Shown: piece by piece, positions 1 to 12,036 of the stretch | How the letters are laid out: each line of letters begins with the position of its first letter | Position numbering within the stretch: position 1 is the first letter of the stretch | Assembly: GCA_009760855.2 (NCBI GenBank) | Contig: WPIO01000026.1 | Location: 3,050,001 to 3,112,000, forward strand | Source: Cristatella mucedo | Lineage: Eukaryota > Bryozoa > Phylactolaemata > Cristatellidae | Length of the DNA stretch: 62,000 nt | Reading direction: 5' to 3' | The notes under the pieces: model-generated | What the model was told of the DNA's origin: nothing | Seen by the model: the letters and a program-made list of their open reading frames with translations, nothing else | Database searches by the model: none | Position numbers and translations under genes: made by a program

Positions 1-1244
1 ACCATCAGCAGGTCTGGGTGCTCGGATGACTGATCTTCAGAAACTTGGAACTAGACCGTGCATATTGCTGTTAGGCACAGCCATTGCAAGAGGTCAAGGC
101 TGGTCACCATCATGAGCTACAGCTGGACTTAGACGTTCTGGAGTAAAACAGCCAGAAGAAAACTCCTCAACGCAAGCATGGGGGATTAGGAGCACACCAT
201 TCACGCTCCTCCTTGCTTGGCCTAACCCGAAGGCGAGGTCAAGAGGGAGCCCCTTTAAACCCTTCTGGCTGTGCCACTGCCCAACGAGAATCACCTTCTG
301 TTTTAGAGTGTCGTCGTGACAGTGGCAGGTAGTGGGGGCTACCAGGCTGCAGCCCACTAAAGTGGGCAAAATGCCCTAGAAGGGCATGCCACAAATGCCA
401 CAAGGTCAAGGCTGTGTATCTTGGAGCGGTTCTGGCGTTTTCTGGCAATGTCCAAGCTTTATAGCAGTAGCATTATCTAAACAGTGATTTATGAACACAG
501 TCTTTAGCAATCTCATGGCAGTATGTTTAACTTTTGTGTTTACTATGACAACAAATTATGAGGGCAAGTTGATCCGGCAGCCGGCTGCTGGTTAGCTTCT
601 TCTAGGGTAAAGCAGGCATAGTAACAGCCATAAGTCTATGTGTGCATTAATATGTTGAGAGATTACTATTTTAATGTCGTTGATGTTATGCAGACTCAGA
701 AAAAATGAAGTCTGTACGTGCCCCAGTATTTGCTCTCGACGAGTATTCAGTAAGGCATTTTGTTTTTACAGCACCAACTTATGAGTGTTTAAACCTCTGT
801 GAGAAGGCCCGAAGGTGGTATGCCCTGTGCCGTTGTTTTTTATATCTGTTCTGTAAATAGATTAGGTCACCACTATAAGATCACCCGAACCAAATCTTTT
901 CGTTGTTCAAAGTGAGTTGCTTGTGGTTGGCAGGAAGCATGTATGCTCTGTGGTTTGTAATGCTACGAGAACACGAAAAGTGATCACATGACATTGCACT
1001 TCCTGTGACATTCGGTGAAGCTCAATTGCGGTCCATTAGCACCAAGAAAAACACCCCAAAAATCTGGCCCCGATCTCTATCTATGCACCCCGATGTCGTC
1101 AAATTAATGCCTGCCATGCCACAATTGTAAGCCAAAGGTAAACCTAGCTCTTAGCTGAGGGAGCCAGGCCTTGACCTTGCCCAAGACTTCCAGTGATTGG
1201 TTGGCTGAAGATGCATGCAGGAGAATCAGCAAGACGTCGAAAAC
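1..1244. other. No recognisable feature
   Basis: There are only short open frames, including two overlapping minus-strand ones at 94-448 with no known motif. No splice-linked coding or repeat family seen elsewhere in the window was found. Confidence 0.5.
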
Positions 1245-1291
1245 TACATATATCTACATACATATACATATATACATATATACTACCCATA
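1245..1291. repeat. ATAC/TA-rich microsatellite
   Basis: ATATCTACATACATATACAT-type sequence; short, imperfect and without other content. Confidence 0.8.
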
Positions 1292-1774
1292 TCCTTATCG
1301 GTATGCATTTTCCCTGCAGCCAACCCGGCCAATTGGCCGAGTGCTTTCTGAGGTCATGACGGCTACAGCATGAATTGAGACAAGCAGCCAGCATAATCAA
1401 TAGAAGCCAGCATTTCTCTAATGTACCTGGGAGAGCATGGCTTGCTTCTCCACGAAACAGCAGCCATTCAGAGGCAGCAGTCGTGGTAGCGATGGGCTGA
1501 CAGGCACTGACGTTTCGTATTGCTCTCATTGGACCTGATTCATTAACGTATTGCTTTTCTAATTTGACATCTCAAAATCATGCTGCCAATCAGGCTGCCA
1601 AAGATCATCAATGAATGCCTGCCAGCGGTGCGTCTATCGTCTATGAGCGTGACCTCAGCATCAATAGCGGATCTCCAAAACCGTGATTGCAGCTAGATAG
1701 AGTGGCTGAAGCTCCTGTGAAGTGATAACAATTGTAATACTACTGCAGCAGCTGCTGCTACTACTAGTACTACT

Positions 1775-1820
1775 AATATATTTATATAGCCACCTAAGAG
1801 AATTCAATTTCTTAATAGCC
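1775..1820 (-). repeat. SINE-B or L2-A tail fragment
   Basis: TATTTATATAGCCACCTAAG then AGAATTCAATTTCTTAATAG matches the decayed stem-loop tail seen in SINE-B copies. It is preceded by a CTG/ACT trinucleotide stretch (1738-1775). Confidence 0.5.
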
Positions 1821-2234
1821 ACTCTGCATCTATGGAGAAAGGAAGCATGCCCATTAGTTAAGGATAGCACACACAGTTTCAGTATTAATGAGTGCACACA
1901 GTGCAATTGAGCCAAGGCTGCTAGGAGGACCCCACCTGTTCCTCTTGGCAGCCTTTGCACCGTCTAGGCAATAATTACTACTAGAACAATAGCTGCAGAA
2001 GGAAAGCAGCAGTAGAAGCATGATTGAAGTAGAGCAAAAACCGCAAGAACAGCAGCAGATGTGTTATCAGCAGCTGCAGTGATGGTGTGATAGCAGTAGA
2101 AGTGGTGGTTGCAGCATGCCACCTTGCTCTTGGGAACCGACGGTTCACATTGGGTTAGAAACTCACCACCAACAAGTGATGATCCCAATAAAGATTCAGG
2201 GACGGCAGGTCCAGAACGGCAGGTCTTAAGTCAA
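1821..2234. other. No gene; CAG/AGT-biased sequence
   Basis: A cryptic trinucleotide bias (CAGCAG, AGTAGAAG words) lies at 1965-2110. The minus-strand open frame there is low complexity and not credible. Confidence 0.5.
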
Positions 2235-2418
2235 CAGTTCTCAGCCTGTGGGTAGCGACTCCTTTGGGTGTCGAACGACCATTTCACAAGGGTCCCCTAA
2301 GACTACCAGAGAACAGGCATTTCCACATGTTGCACACAATCATTTTATGGTTGGGGTCGCCACAACGTGAGGAACTGTATTAAAGGGTCGTGGCATTAGA
2401 AAAGTTGAGAACCACAGT
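2235..2418. mobile_element. SPIN-like hAT non-autonomous element
   Basis: The ends are inverted: CAGTTCTCAGCCTGTGGGTA at the left, and the right end read inward is CTGTGGTTCTCAACTTTTCT. The interior has CTTTGGGTGTCGAACGACC, TTTCACAAGGGTC, CCTAAGACTACCAGA and, on the right, GGTTGGGGTCGCCACAACGT with ATTAAAGGGTCGTGGCATTA. This order and wording match my memory of the SPIN non-autonomous hAT family described as horizontally transferred among vertebrates and some invertebrates. It is about 184 bp, with no coding capacity, and no clear 8-bp target duplication. Confidence 0.72.
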
Positions 2419-3318
2419 CCCAAGTGGACCTATACTTGGAGTTTGTCCAGGCATTGACATCCGATACATCCAACCATCCTAAAGATCGTCTGCTTAAGAA
2501 TGCTGGCCAATGTCTGACCCCTCCTTAGCTGTATTGTAGCTAGGCGCCTGGATACTGACGAGCTGAATGCTTTTTGAAGCTCTCCCGTGACATCTTTCCT
2601 AAACGAAGCTCGCAGGTCGCAGAAGTTCTCGGTCTTCTCCTTTATACTGCTGCGAGTGCAGCGGTCAGCACACGAGCTAACTGATACTCTTGCTTTAGCC
2701 TGCCGCTCGATCATTTATTAAAGTTTGGTTCAATTACTCCAAATACAACAATCAGGATGCTTGGGAGCTAAAGCCGTTTTCTTTTATCTCAGGTGTCCCA
2801 ACGGAATAGCCCCGGGTCTTTGGAGGTGCTCATTGTTATGTTCGAAGCAAATATAGCAAAATACAAAGCCAATACATGTCCTCTCGCCCCTTACAGCCAA
2901 TCAAATCCTTTTCGCACTCGTAGCCAGCTGCCTGCAGCTTACATACTGTGAGACCTATTCCTGCCTTCTTTTGTCGTAAGCGATAGTGATTAAAATCAGA
3001 TAGCCAAGGAAGTGATCATTATTACCACTGGCCACTCGTGCGACTACACAAAGACCATTGGTGAGAGCCTGTGGTTACCCAGTATGGACTTTGCATTCTC
3101 CGACTTCTTGAATCACTTGAATTGTCTTGTCTCACAGCTTGGGCAAGACCCCTATTAGGCAGAGCACGTTACTACTTTCTGCAGTAGAAGCACTACAGAA
3201 ATAGATGCAGCACAGCTGTGGCTTGATTCTATGGCACGAATCCGTTTTATCACAGCACAGCCGACCCTCATAGTTGCAGCTGCAGAGGCACCTTGATGGC
3301 CAGTTTGGAGAGTACTGC
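2419..3318. other. No recognisable feature
   Basis: A 94-residue minus-strand open frame (2430-2714) has no motif I know. Nothing else stands out. Confidence 0.5.
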
Positions 3319-3366
3319 ACTCTCTCTCTCTCTCCCCCCCCCTCTCTCTCTCTCCCCCTCTCTCTC

Positions 3367-3405
<39 letters not shown>

Positions 3406-3431
3406 TTACCTTTACCCTTTACCCTCTCTCG
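3319..3431. repeat. CT microsatellite with C run and TTTACCC words
   Basis: CT dinucleotides are interrupted by a C run (3335-3342) and followed by TTTACCTTTACCCTTTACCC (3406-3425), a telomere-like but very short stretch. Open frames here are repeat artefacts. Confidence 0.9.
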
Positions 3432-4178
3432 CTCCGTGCTCTAGACGTGCTGCTTTAGCTCTGAGCACGTGCTACGGTTTGCAGGCCATATGGAATTATT
3501 CTTGAGTCGGATATTTGACTGCGACTGACCTGTTGAAATCTCTGGAATAAGTGGTTTGGAATCGAACTAATTTCGAGTGCAGGTTTCTGGTAGATATGCT
3601 GATCGTGGCTCTTTCAAACTCTAACAGTAAAGATGGCAGGCATGCTGCTGGTGTGCAACCAGCTCCTGCTACGTTGATTTTCAGCCTTTCTATACAAGTC
3701 AAATCGAATTAAAAGAGAAGGTGTACATTTTTTGTAAATTTTTGGCCGGTTCTCATTCTCATGCAGTTGTTTTGCAGCCCATTCAATAAGCCATTTTTTG
3801 ATATCTTGAGGATCAAACGTGGTCTTTGTTTACTAGACACGGTCAGCTCCCAGTATGCTTGAACTGCGATTCAGTTCCACCGAGTTCTACCTTGCTGCTC
3901 TACCAGTATTGCGAGATTGCAGCTAGAGATTTTCTAATAACTGTAATATACTGAAATCAGTAAACAGCGTTTTTCCCTACATCCCGAGAATGTGCAGATG
4001 CTTAGAGCCAATTAACACGGCTTTGAGGTCGACGGTACATCTCTATTAGGAGGCCTGTGGGTGAGTGCATCCGTTGCAAAGATTCATTGCAGTGGCAGTA
4101 TACTTTGCATCTTGACTGCTTGAAATGACTAGTTCAGATAAGAGATACAAGCAGATCATGTTTGGCCCCTTTACCTCT
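3432..4178. other. No recognisable feature
   Basis: Ordinary sequence between the CT and GT microsatellites; I see no gene or repeat. Confidence 0.5.
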
Positions 4179-4360
4179 GTTGGTATGTGTGTGTGTGTAT
4201 GTGTATTTGTGTGTGTGTGTGTGTGTGTGTATTTGTGTATGTGTGTGTGTATTTGTGTATGTGTGTGTGTATTTGTGTATGAACGTGTGTGCTTGTCTGT
4301 GTTTGTGCCTATGTGTGCGTGTCTGCGTGTGCGTTTTCGTGCTTGAGTGTGTGTGTCTCT
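4179..4360. repeat. GT microsatellite, interrupted
   Basis: GT dinucleotides with regular ATTTGTGTAT interruptions in the middle, decaying towards 4360. Cys/Val-rich open frames are artefacts of the repeat. Confidence 0.9.
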
Positions 4361-4920
4361 CTCAACTTGTCTTTCTGCCTGACACTCTTTACTCTATGCA
4401 TGTTACACACGCATGGTTGGGCTCTTATTTGAAAAATGGCAGCTAATAATAATGGCTCTTTTCCCTCACTCTGTCTTCCCTTCACTTTGTTATCTTCGTC
4501 CAAGACTTTTTGTCAATCTTCAAGGAGATGAAGAATACTTGATTATAAGCAGGGTGTTTACCTAGTATTAGGAACTTCGCACATGGCAAGGTCAATAGGA
4601 ACATTCATTTCTTTATGAGAAAGTTGTTCTATCTTAGGTCCGTCCAATATTGATCGAGAAATTAACTGCGATGGACTTATCCGAGTGTCCAACTCACCGA
4701 GCTTACGAAAGTCCTTCTCGGAATACCATTTTGTAGCCTGGACTCACATATCCAGATTTCTAGTTGACATATTCAAGTATTTAACAAGAAGCCAGGTAAT
4801 TGTTGCTCACCACAATCGTTATATTAAGGATAAAAATAACAGCAGCTCACTGGAAATAGACAAATAGAGAGGCCACACATGGATTTATATTGAGACACAA
4901 GTAGATAGATGGATATAAAA
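4361..4920. other. No recognisable feature
   Basis: Only short open frames; the region ends where tail fragments of SINE-B and L2-A begin. Confidence 0.5.
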
Positions 4921-4966
4921 ATACAATTCATTTGCATAGTGGCCTAAGAGAACTTAATCTCTAACG
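4921..4966 (-). repeat. SINE-B or L2-A tail fragment
   Basis: The plus strand reads ATACAATTCATTTGCATAGT then GGCCTAAGAGAACTTAATCT, the outer end of the SINE-B tail (compare 24021 onward). No head follows; the L2-A 3' UTR copy begins at 4974. Confidence 0.6.
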
Positions 4967-4973
4967 CATCTAT

Positions 4974-5222
4974 TTATGACAGCATTTAGTGGGTCCCTGT
5001 GACTCGTGCTTTGTGTGTTTATGCGTGCTGACACTGTGCAGGCTGCCACTAACCATACTTGCATGCTGACCATGTGCATGTCAGCTCTAGAGTCATGTTA
5101 TTCTTGTTGTTTATTGAGCATGCTACCATCTACCATTCGATCGTGCTTCCTTTGCAGCATCTAGAATGAGATTGAGTTCTCTGAGGACGCTTTACCAAAT
5201 ATATTATTATTATTATTATTGT
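4974..5222 (+). mobile_element. LINE L2-A 3' UTR-only copy
   Basis: The sequence starts at GACAGCATTTAGTGGGTCCC, matching the L2-A 3' UTR from 58562 onward, and ends with the stem-loop (GAGATTGAGTTCTCTGAGG) and an ATT repeat. It is a strongly 5'-truncated insertion with SINE-B pieces on both sides. Confidence 0.88.
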
Positions 5223-5226
5223 TATT

Positions 5227-5309
5227 CAGGCGCTTCACATATGCAACGGGGCTCGAGCTCACGACCTGGGTCAGACCTTGTTCGGGGCGAGCACCTTAAC
5301 CACTGGGTA
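5227..5309 (-). repeat. SINE-B head fragment
   Basis: The plus strand reads GGCGCTTCACATATGCAACG, then GGGGCTCGAGCTCACGACCT, then GCACCTTAACCACTGGG: the tRNA-like part of SINE-B in reverse. Its stem-loop tail is cut off where it meets the ATT end of the L2-A copy at 4974-5222. Confidence 0.8.
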
Positions 5310-5322
5310 AATAGTTAGATAC

Positions 5323-5386
5323 ATAGAGAGAGAGAGAGGGAGAGAGAGAGAGTAGAGAGAGAGAGGGAGAGAGAGAGAGAGAGAGG

Positions 5387-5430
<44 letters not shown>

Positions 5431-5482
5431 AGAGAGTAGAGAGAGATAGAGTAGAGAGAGAGAGAAAGAGAGGTAGAGATAG

Positions 5483-5531
<49 letters not shown>

Positions 5532-5665
5532 GGAGAGAGAGAGAGAGGGATAGGTAGAGATAGGTTGAGAGAGCGAGAGTAGAGAGAGAGAGTAGAGAGA
5601 GAGAGAGAGAGAGTAGAGAGAGAGAGAGAGAGAGTAGAGAAAGAGAGAGAGAGGGAGAGAGATCA

Positions 5666-5735
<70 letters not shown>

Positions 5736-5782
5736 AGGGAGAGAGAGAGAGGAGAGGTAGGTAGAGGTAGGTAGAGGTAGGA
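5323..5782. repeat. Long GA microsatellite/minisatellite
   Basis: About 460 bp of GA dinucleotides with interspersed GAGTA, GATAGGTA and GAGGTAGGTA units. Ser/Leu-rich open frames on the minus strand are artefacts. A SINE-B head lies on one side and an L2-A tail on the other. Confidence 0.93.
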
Positions 5783-5809
5783 GCTTTCGATTCTTGAGAC
5801 AGCAAAGTA

Positions 5810-5945
5810 GTAATGATAATGATAATGAATTTGATATGGCACCCTCAGAGAACTCAATCTCTTTCTAGGTACTTTACGTTTGCTGCAAACGAAGCACTAA
5901 CGAATGGTTAGTGGTAGCAAGCTCAATAAACATCAGGAAAAAAGT
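5810..5945 (-). mobile_element. LINE L2-A 3' tail-only copy
   Basis: The minus strand carries the L2-A tail: a short region with GAGCTTGCTACCACTAACCA, TTTGCAGCAAACG, the stem-loop around GAGATTGAGTTCTCTGAGGG and a degenerate ATT tail (ATCATT repeats). It directly follows the GA microsatellite. Confidence 0.84.
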
Positions 5946-8900
5946 GGGGGTAGAGTGCGTATTTGCTTGTTCAAGCTTGTGTAAAGTGGGTGCAGAAGAC
6001 ACCAAAGGCTTGGCAATAAAAGTACCAGTCTGTAATATGCGCGTAAAGGTACTTGCCAACATTATGGAAATTTAATAGTTCACGCGATCTTCTATTTGTA
6101 TAAGCCGTCTGACAAATTGCAGATGGAAATTCGCATCCGAAGCTGCTCCTGTTTTTCAAAGTACCGCACCTGAAAACACAGCAATTCACCCATACATCCG
6201 ACTCGATCTCGGGAACTTATCTATCTGTCGTATGCTCAAGCCCTGCCTAGGAACTGGGCAGACAGGCTACACGCGTACTTAACGAGCGAGCAGCCGACCG
6301 CTGGCTGGCACTTCCGGAACCCCCGCGTTATTTTTTCATTATCCGCTGCACCCGGCCGATTGAGCAGGGAACGGAAGCCGGTCTGAACGTTTCAGACCCC
6401 CCCCCCCTTCGGGCCGTGAATGTCAGCTGTCTGATCGACTTAGCTGCGCCCAGCCAGCACTCTTGGGACCCTGAGTCAGCTCAGCCCGATTAAGTCGGTG
6501 CAGTGCCCCGTAAAGGCGGTACGCTGTCGCGTCCAATGTAGGAGAGCGGACCTTACAGATATACGAAATGCTATATATGCCGTAGAAGCAGTCGACGTCA
6601 GTCAGGTTCACACGTGACCATTAGTCACCTTTTAGACGCGGAGCGAAGAGCGCGATAGCAGATCAGCAGAAAGAGTCCATGCAGTCGACTGGTTCCGTAC
6701 GTCCGCAGTACGGCGGTGGCTGTCAGCTCTGCCTAACCCAGGGAGGAAAACGGGCGGACTCTTCAGCTCTGATTGCCGGACTCTCCGTGTCCTTTCAGGG
6801 CAAGCGTGTCCACAAGTGGGCGCATACACCATAAAGTAACAGCGAAGCTAGCTCAATACTGTAATGCAAAATTAGTGCTGACGTATGCGTTCAACGCTTT
6901 CGGCTGAAAATGTGCTGCTTGGTGCCTCCTAAGCGTCGTTGTCGCTGCGTTGTGGCTTCTCCCACTTTTTCTTTGAGGTCATTGCATTTTGTGCGCTCTC
7001 GCAGAGTAAACTCTATCCCTGAAGACTTTGTCCCCGTTAATGAGTCCACTCTCCAAACGCTTTTGAAACACTTCAAGGCCAAATGATTTATTGTTATACT
7101 CGCTAGCTGTAAATTGGTTTCGCACAATCCGCCCAGAGCTACAGTAGCAGCAAGAATGCTATGTGTTTCTATTGTAGCTGTTTTGAAAAGTGCACCAAAA
7201 CCTGGAGCTATTTTAGTGCCGGCCGCCCGACGCCAATTTCTGCGAAATGGCTCTTTAGCTATTCGCTAGTAGTTGCATGAGTCACCTTAACCCTTAACCC
7301 TTGACCCTCGATCTGGCTCCTCACAGTGGCCGGGACGCTGCCGTTCGCTAGCATCTGACTCTAGAACAAGCAGCCCTCTGTGAACTTGGGCACTAAAGGA
7401 CTCCGATAACCGACAGCCCCTTTTGTTAGTGAAATATACCAGATGAAGATACCAGGGTAAAGCCGACGACACGAAGAGTTAGTACGATGGACTTAACAGC
7501 GAGCCTGCAAATTTCAGTTCCGGTAGCAGAGGTTTCCCGATGACCGAGAGATAGTGCATTGCAGCCAGATCGCCCGAAGACCTGCTGAAGCCTAAGCGTA
7601 CAGCGCCCCATTCACGGACGACTCACAGGGGTGCAGCCCGCAGTTCGCTCCTACCGGTGCCCGTCATCGGGGCACTCGGTAGGAGCGACGAATGTCGGCC
7701 AGCCGTCAAAACATACATGCATTTATGGTTTTTAATTTCGAATTCAAATTGAATAGCGTGCACCCAGGCATAATCGTGAGCACGCGGAAAAAGGGAGCAT
7801 TATTCGCACCAGCTGGTTAACTCTCCGGGTATTTTCAGGCTCCATTTCCAGGCGATTACCTCATAGTGCTTATACACCGGAAGTTAAATCGCAGTCCGCC
7901 GTGTTTGCAGTCTGCACCGATATTGCTCACTCGCACGCTTCTCAGTTACGGGTTTCACATCCGCGGCTTTTTAAAAATAAGCTTCACGAATTCACTACAT
8001 TAGGCTGGGCAGCAGTGGTTAGTTATGCTAACTGGACTACACGACTTTTAGGTACTAGTTAGTGACCGCGTAGCTTCAGGGCACTAGTCAGTAGTTTCCG
8101 TTGTTTATTGTACTCTCAGGTCGCTTTTATGCGCTCGTGCCATCTGCAAATTTTTACAGTAACATTCGTGTCAATTTACTATTGATGACATGTTACTTGT
8201 GGGCACATGAGTTCTTATGATGAGAAATTGAATCAATATTCAAATGCGATAGATGAGCACCTATGGTGCAGCCAAGTAATAATGCACAGTATATCCATCA
8301 TAAGCATGCACCAGTATTTACATGAGATGGCGCCACCAGGAAGAGACAATTTTCTACAGATTCTTGCGATATTTAAGGTATCGAGACTTCTCAAATGGGC
8401 CACAGTAAAAGCAGATGTACTTTTGAACTATAACGGAAATAGACCGGCAATTTATAGCCTCAAAAAGAGAAAATCTGTAATGTGTGGCTGCTTTACCTTA
8501 GAACATTACTCAAGCCCCGGTACAAACACCATCGTGGTAAAAAAAAAACATGTTTTGAGTCAATGATTGCCACATACACGCCGAAAAGAGCGAAACAAAA
8601 GGAAAAATATATAGCCCAGAATGCTAGGTAGGTTTTGAGGCCGATGCAGGTCAGCGGTTACGGGAAGCTGTACGGTTGTTTTTACTTCCGGTTGCACGTA
8701 TTCAGGATAAAGAGTTTGATATACAGATTCCAATTTTCAGCCTTCTGAAACCTTACAGTGCACTCAAAGGTAAAGTACACAAGGACATTAAAATTTGCTA
8801 CAATAGCTAGTCAACTGCATGCTCGTCGTGCACCGGAGAATAGGAGAGTTCACAACTGCAGCTGGACTTCTGCGGTTTAGAAATGTGTGACCGACAACGG

Positions 8901-9576
8901 AGCTCTAAGAAAGAGCCTCGGGTGAATTGCTGCGCTCGGGTGACGTCCGAGTCGGACTCAGATTGTGCTAGACGTGTGAAAGACAGACAGGCCGCACACA
9001 ACTCGGCAGCTAGGTATGCTTGCCTTGAGCGCGCAATACCGATGCTCTCTGACTAGTACTGGCTCCCTCCCTCCCCCCGAAACAAGCCACACAGACTTTG
9101 GGCGCTTTTTTATTTTACGTCTCTCCATTCTGTTGGTCTGGCTCACCTCTCAGCGATACTTGCTATCAGGGCCTCTCGACGCATTGCCACCTTTGGCCCT
9201 CTAGCCAACCTCGAATCTTCTTAAGTTTCCAGGTTTGAAAATCTCAGCCGCTAGACACCGCTCATTCATGCCTTGATGAAATTGTAAACGTGAAAATTAA
9301 GAAGTCAAACGTTGCTTGCAGCATAAGATTCGTGCATGTAAATCGCTTTCTGCATCCTTAGGCGTGCCGACATTGTGCATGTTATTTTTTACTAATCAGA
9401 TTAAATCTTTAAGAAATTGCAGAAGAAACAGCCGCGAGTGGTAGCTTTTTCATGCTCTTTGACTGCAGCCAAAGTAGACTCTTCGCCGGAAGGGACAAGT
9501 GGATGTATTTTCTTTGCTTTGGAGGCCAACGGCCGCCGCCCCCTCCCGAAGCTTCACGAAGGACTACCTTACTTGG
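5946..9576. other. No gene recognised; hairpin and simple stretches
   Basis: It holds a C run (6397-6407), a GC-richer zone (6240-6840), two TTAACCC words (7287-7302) and the hairpin at 7645. A 119-residue plus-strand open frame at 8207-8566 has no motif and is A/T rich; I do not call it a gene. Confidence 0.5.
7645..7688. repeat. Strong imperfect hairpin
   Basis: TCGCTCCTACCG-GTGCCC pairs with GGGCACTCGGTAGGAGCGA across a 7-base loop, with a single bulged base. It is not part of any element I recognise. Confidence 0.85.
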
Positions 9577-9725
9577 TCGTGATAGCCCAGGAGGTGAAGT
9601 GTTCGCTCTCCACGACCGAGGTCATGGGTTCGAATCTTGTAGAGAGCGATTCTTTATTGCCACCTGTTCAGATCCGTTAACGCTGTTCAGCCACTATACG
9701 GATGAGGCTGTTAAATCAGCAAATA
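9577..9725 (+). repeat. SINE-A copy
   Basis: tRNA-like head with an A box in GTGATAGCCCAGGAGGTGAA and a canonical B box GGGTTCGAATCTTG, then the body TTCTTTATTGCCACCTG and the tail GATGAGGCTGTTAAATCAGC. It begins close to the end of an open frame with no other support. Confidence 0.85.
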
Positions 9726-10419
9726 GTATTATTACTGTTTGTAAGTTTGACGGTGTTTTTACGAAGCGGTGTTAGACGGAGCTGCAGTTTTCTACTATTG
9801 GGAATAGATTGCCGATGAGCTCGATGTTTTTTAACTATGAAATTATGTGCAAAAGTAGATTACCAAGAAGCTATTACGGCTGGAAGCACTGACCGTCTTC
9901 AGAATAAATCCAGTGAGAATCATCATCGGTCATCGCGGCTCATCGTGAGCCTTGGGTGAAGGCCTTTTTGACTTCTGTATCGCCGGTATAGCCGAAGCTA
10001 TTGTATTGCAATAGTAAACAGTTTAGGTAATCCGTAAGAGAAACTCATTTTTACTAGTTGCACAGCATTTGGATTTGGAAGACTCAACATGGGCTAAATG
10101 TCGCTATACACCCTTAAGTTGCACGCTCAATAGACGTCATAAGATGGTCAGTAAAGGGCTATGAAGCCAAAATATCGATCTGACGCCATATGCGACGACC
10201 TGATAGAGTTCAGCTTAGCAGCAAAGAAGTTGAACAAAACTTATGACAAGATTCAAAATAAGAAAGGATTGGCCCTTTCAGATTTACTGGTGTTCTGGCG
10301 ACCGTACATTTATCTGTTTGCATTGCATATTTAGATAGATGTTAGCGTGTAAGGCTTTTTTATGCTTAGGTCTTCTTGATAAAAAACGTTTCTATAATAT
10401 TAACTGGAAGCCTCGGGCG

Positions 10420-10617
10420 CAATAATAACAATAATAATAATAATAGTAACAGTAACAGTAAAATATTTGTATATAATCTTATGAGAGCTAAATCTCTTTC
10501 TTGGTACTTTAAGCATACTGTAACGGAAGCTTTTCAATTGACCAGGTGGATTTTTAGCTTCTTTTTAATGAAAGTCGTTCCGTCAGTTGGGAGGGAGTTC
10601 CAGGCTTAGGGAGGATG
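10420..10617 (-). mobile_element. LINE L2-type C-terminal and tail fragment
   Basis: The minus strand reads CCTGGAACTCCCTCCCAACT, matching the WNSLP codons near the end of L2-A ORF2, and then runs to a degraded stem-loop (GAGATTTAGCTCTCATAAG) and an ATT/GTT repeat (10422-10460 on the plus strand). It is short and old, and could belong to a related subfamily. Confidence 0.65.
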
Positions 10618-12036
10618 CAAAATGCAGGCTAGGTTTCCAAATAATAAGAGGCTGTCTAGAACCGCTGAAACAGTGACGAGCTCAATAAGCCAGATTATGG
10701 CTGATAATCGTTATTCATGTTTCCCAGATTTAAGGGCTAGGAACCGATTATGCAATAATCTATGAAAGAGGCCGCATGAAAGCCGACCCCATACAATTGA
10801 AATCAGTTGTGGTCCCTGAGTTGGCATAGATATTTGAGCTGATTTGAGTTCTGGGCCACGGAGCCCTTAGTGTAGCCTACGTCATGGCAGCTGGTAAACC
10901 ATCTGCTGCTGTTAAATTGATTTCCCAACGTTATGGATATGGACTTGTTATATATGCTACGGTACGAGCGCTCTTCGTCTCTGGCGGGTTCCTGCCACTG
11001 ATGGCATACCTGCTTGCATTGGTTCTACGCCTATTTTTCGCTAGCCGCGACGAAAGATTCAGGCGTCGCCATTATTTGTCGAGCGTCAGCTGAGACTAGC
11101 ACCGTTGCGAGCGCTGCATTTTTGGTCTAGTTCTTATTGGACGTGGTAGCCGCACACCACGTTTGTAGCAGCGCAGCTAAACCGCTCGATTCAGAAGAGT
11201 GGGTGGGACAAGTATTACGGAGCCAGAGAATACCTGTAACTAGCTGGAGATAAGTGATGGAGCCCGCAGTCGGTGCTCAGCATCAGGCAGGGGTTTTGAA
11301 CAGGTCGCGGAGAAGCGATGTGATGTAGCCGCCGCAATGATCATGAGAGGCGCGCCAGCTGATGCACATAAGTTGAGTTTTTTTTATCATAAACGTAGGT
11401 TAACCAGAGAGAGTGGTGAGTAACGAAAGTCTAAACTGGATGTCACAAACGCACGGACCGACGCGCGGCTGTGGTAAACTTGCCTAAGTAGGCCCCAATG
11501 TTCGCATTTATGCCCTGCAGAAAGTAGGCAAGTTGTTCTGCAAAGCTGATGTGGTCATCGAGTGAAAGGTCACTCTAGAACAGTATAGCCAGATTTTCTG
11601 CGTGCTGATTTTTCTGGAGATATACGTTTGGCCGAGCTCGTTTTGAGAATTAAACTTTCCAATTACATCTCAACGCCACATTTCCACAAAAGTAGTAAGG
11701 TGGCTTTGCCATCGTTCAATTTGAGAAGGCTGCTGCCGCCAAAAACGCAAAAGTAGGTGTAAGACGAGTCAGTTTTTCATATTGGTTGGGCTAGACGCAA
11801 TTAATTAAAATTTGAAGCGAAAAACCACTGTACTTATTTGAACTCGGCTTCTGCTCGTCGAGTGAAATGAAGGCATTGTTTCGTTGATGGCGACGGTCGG
11901 GGGGGGGAAGGGGGCGTACAAATAGGGGCAGCCCTGGTTACTGCCCCTTTGTAGGGGGAGACAAGTACCCCTGCCCCTGGCTCCGTCACTATCAGCAATA
12001 CGTACTGTAACGAAGATATGACAGTCGATACGCTGG
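10618..12036. other. No gene recognised
   Basis: It contains a G run (11899-11907) and a stretch of G-rich words (GGGGGAAGGGGGCG, CCCCTTTGTAGGGGG) at 11899-11980 ending in GGCTCCGTCACT, which could be a transposon end. No coding signal. Confidence 0.45.

Noticed and set aside
4125-4446. Cys/Val-rich open frames that look like a cysteine-rich peptide
   Set aside because: They come directly from the GT microsatellite.
5271-5857. Long Ser/Leu-rich open frames on the minus strand
   Set aside because: They are translations of the GA/CT microsatellite; no start context, splice sites or non-repeat content support them.
7287-7306. Telomere-like TTAACCC words
   Set aside because: Only two to three units; too short to mean more than chance.
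9590-9660. Possible tRNA gene (canonical B box)
   Set aside because: No cloverleaf acceptor stem; the sequence is the head of SINE-A, repeated across the window.
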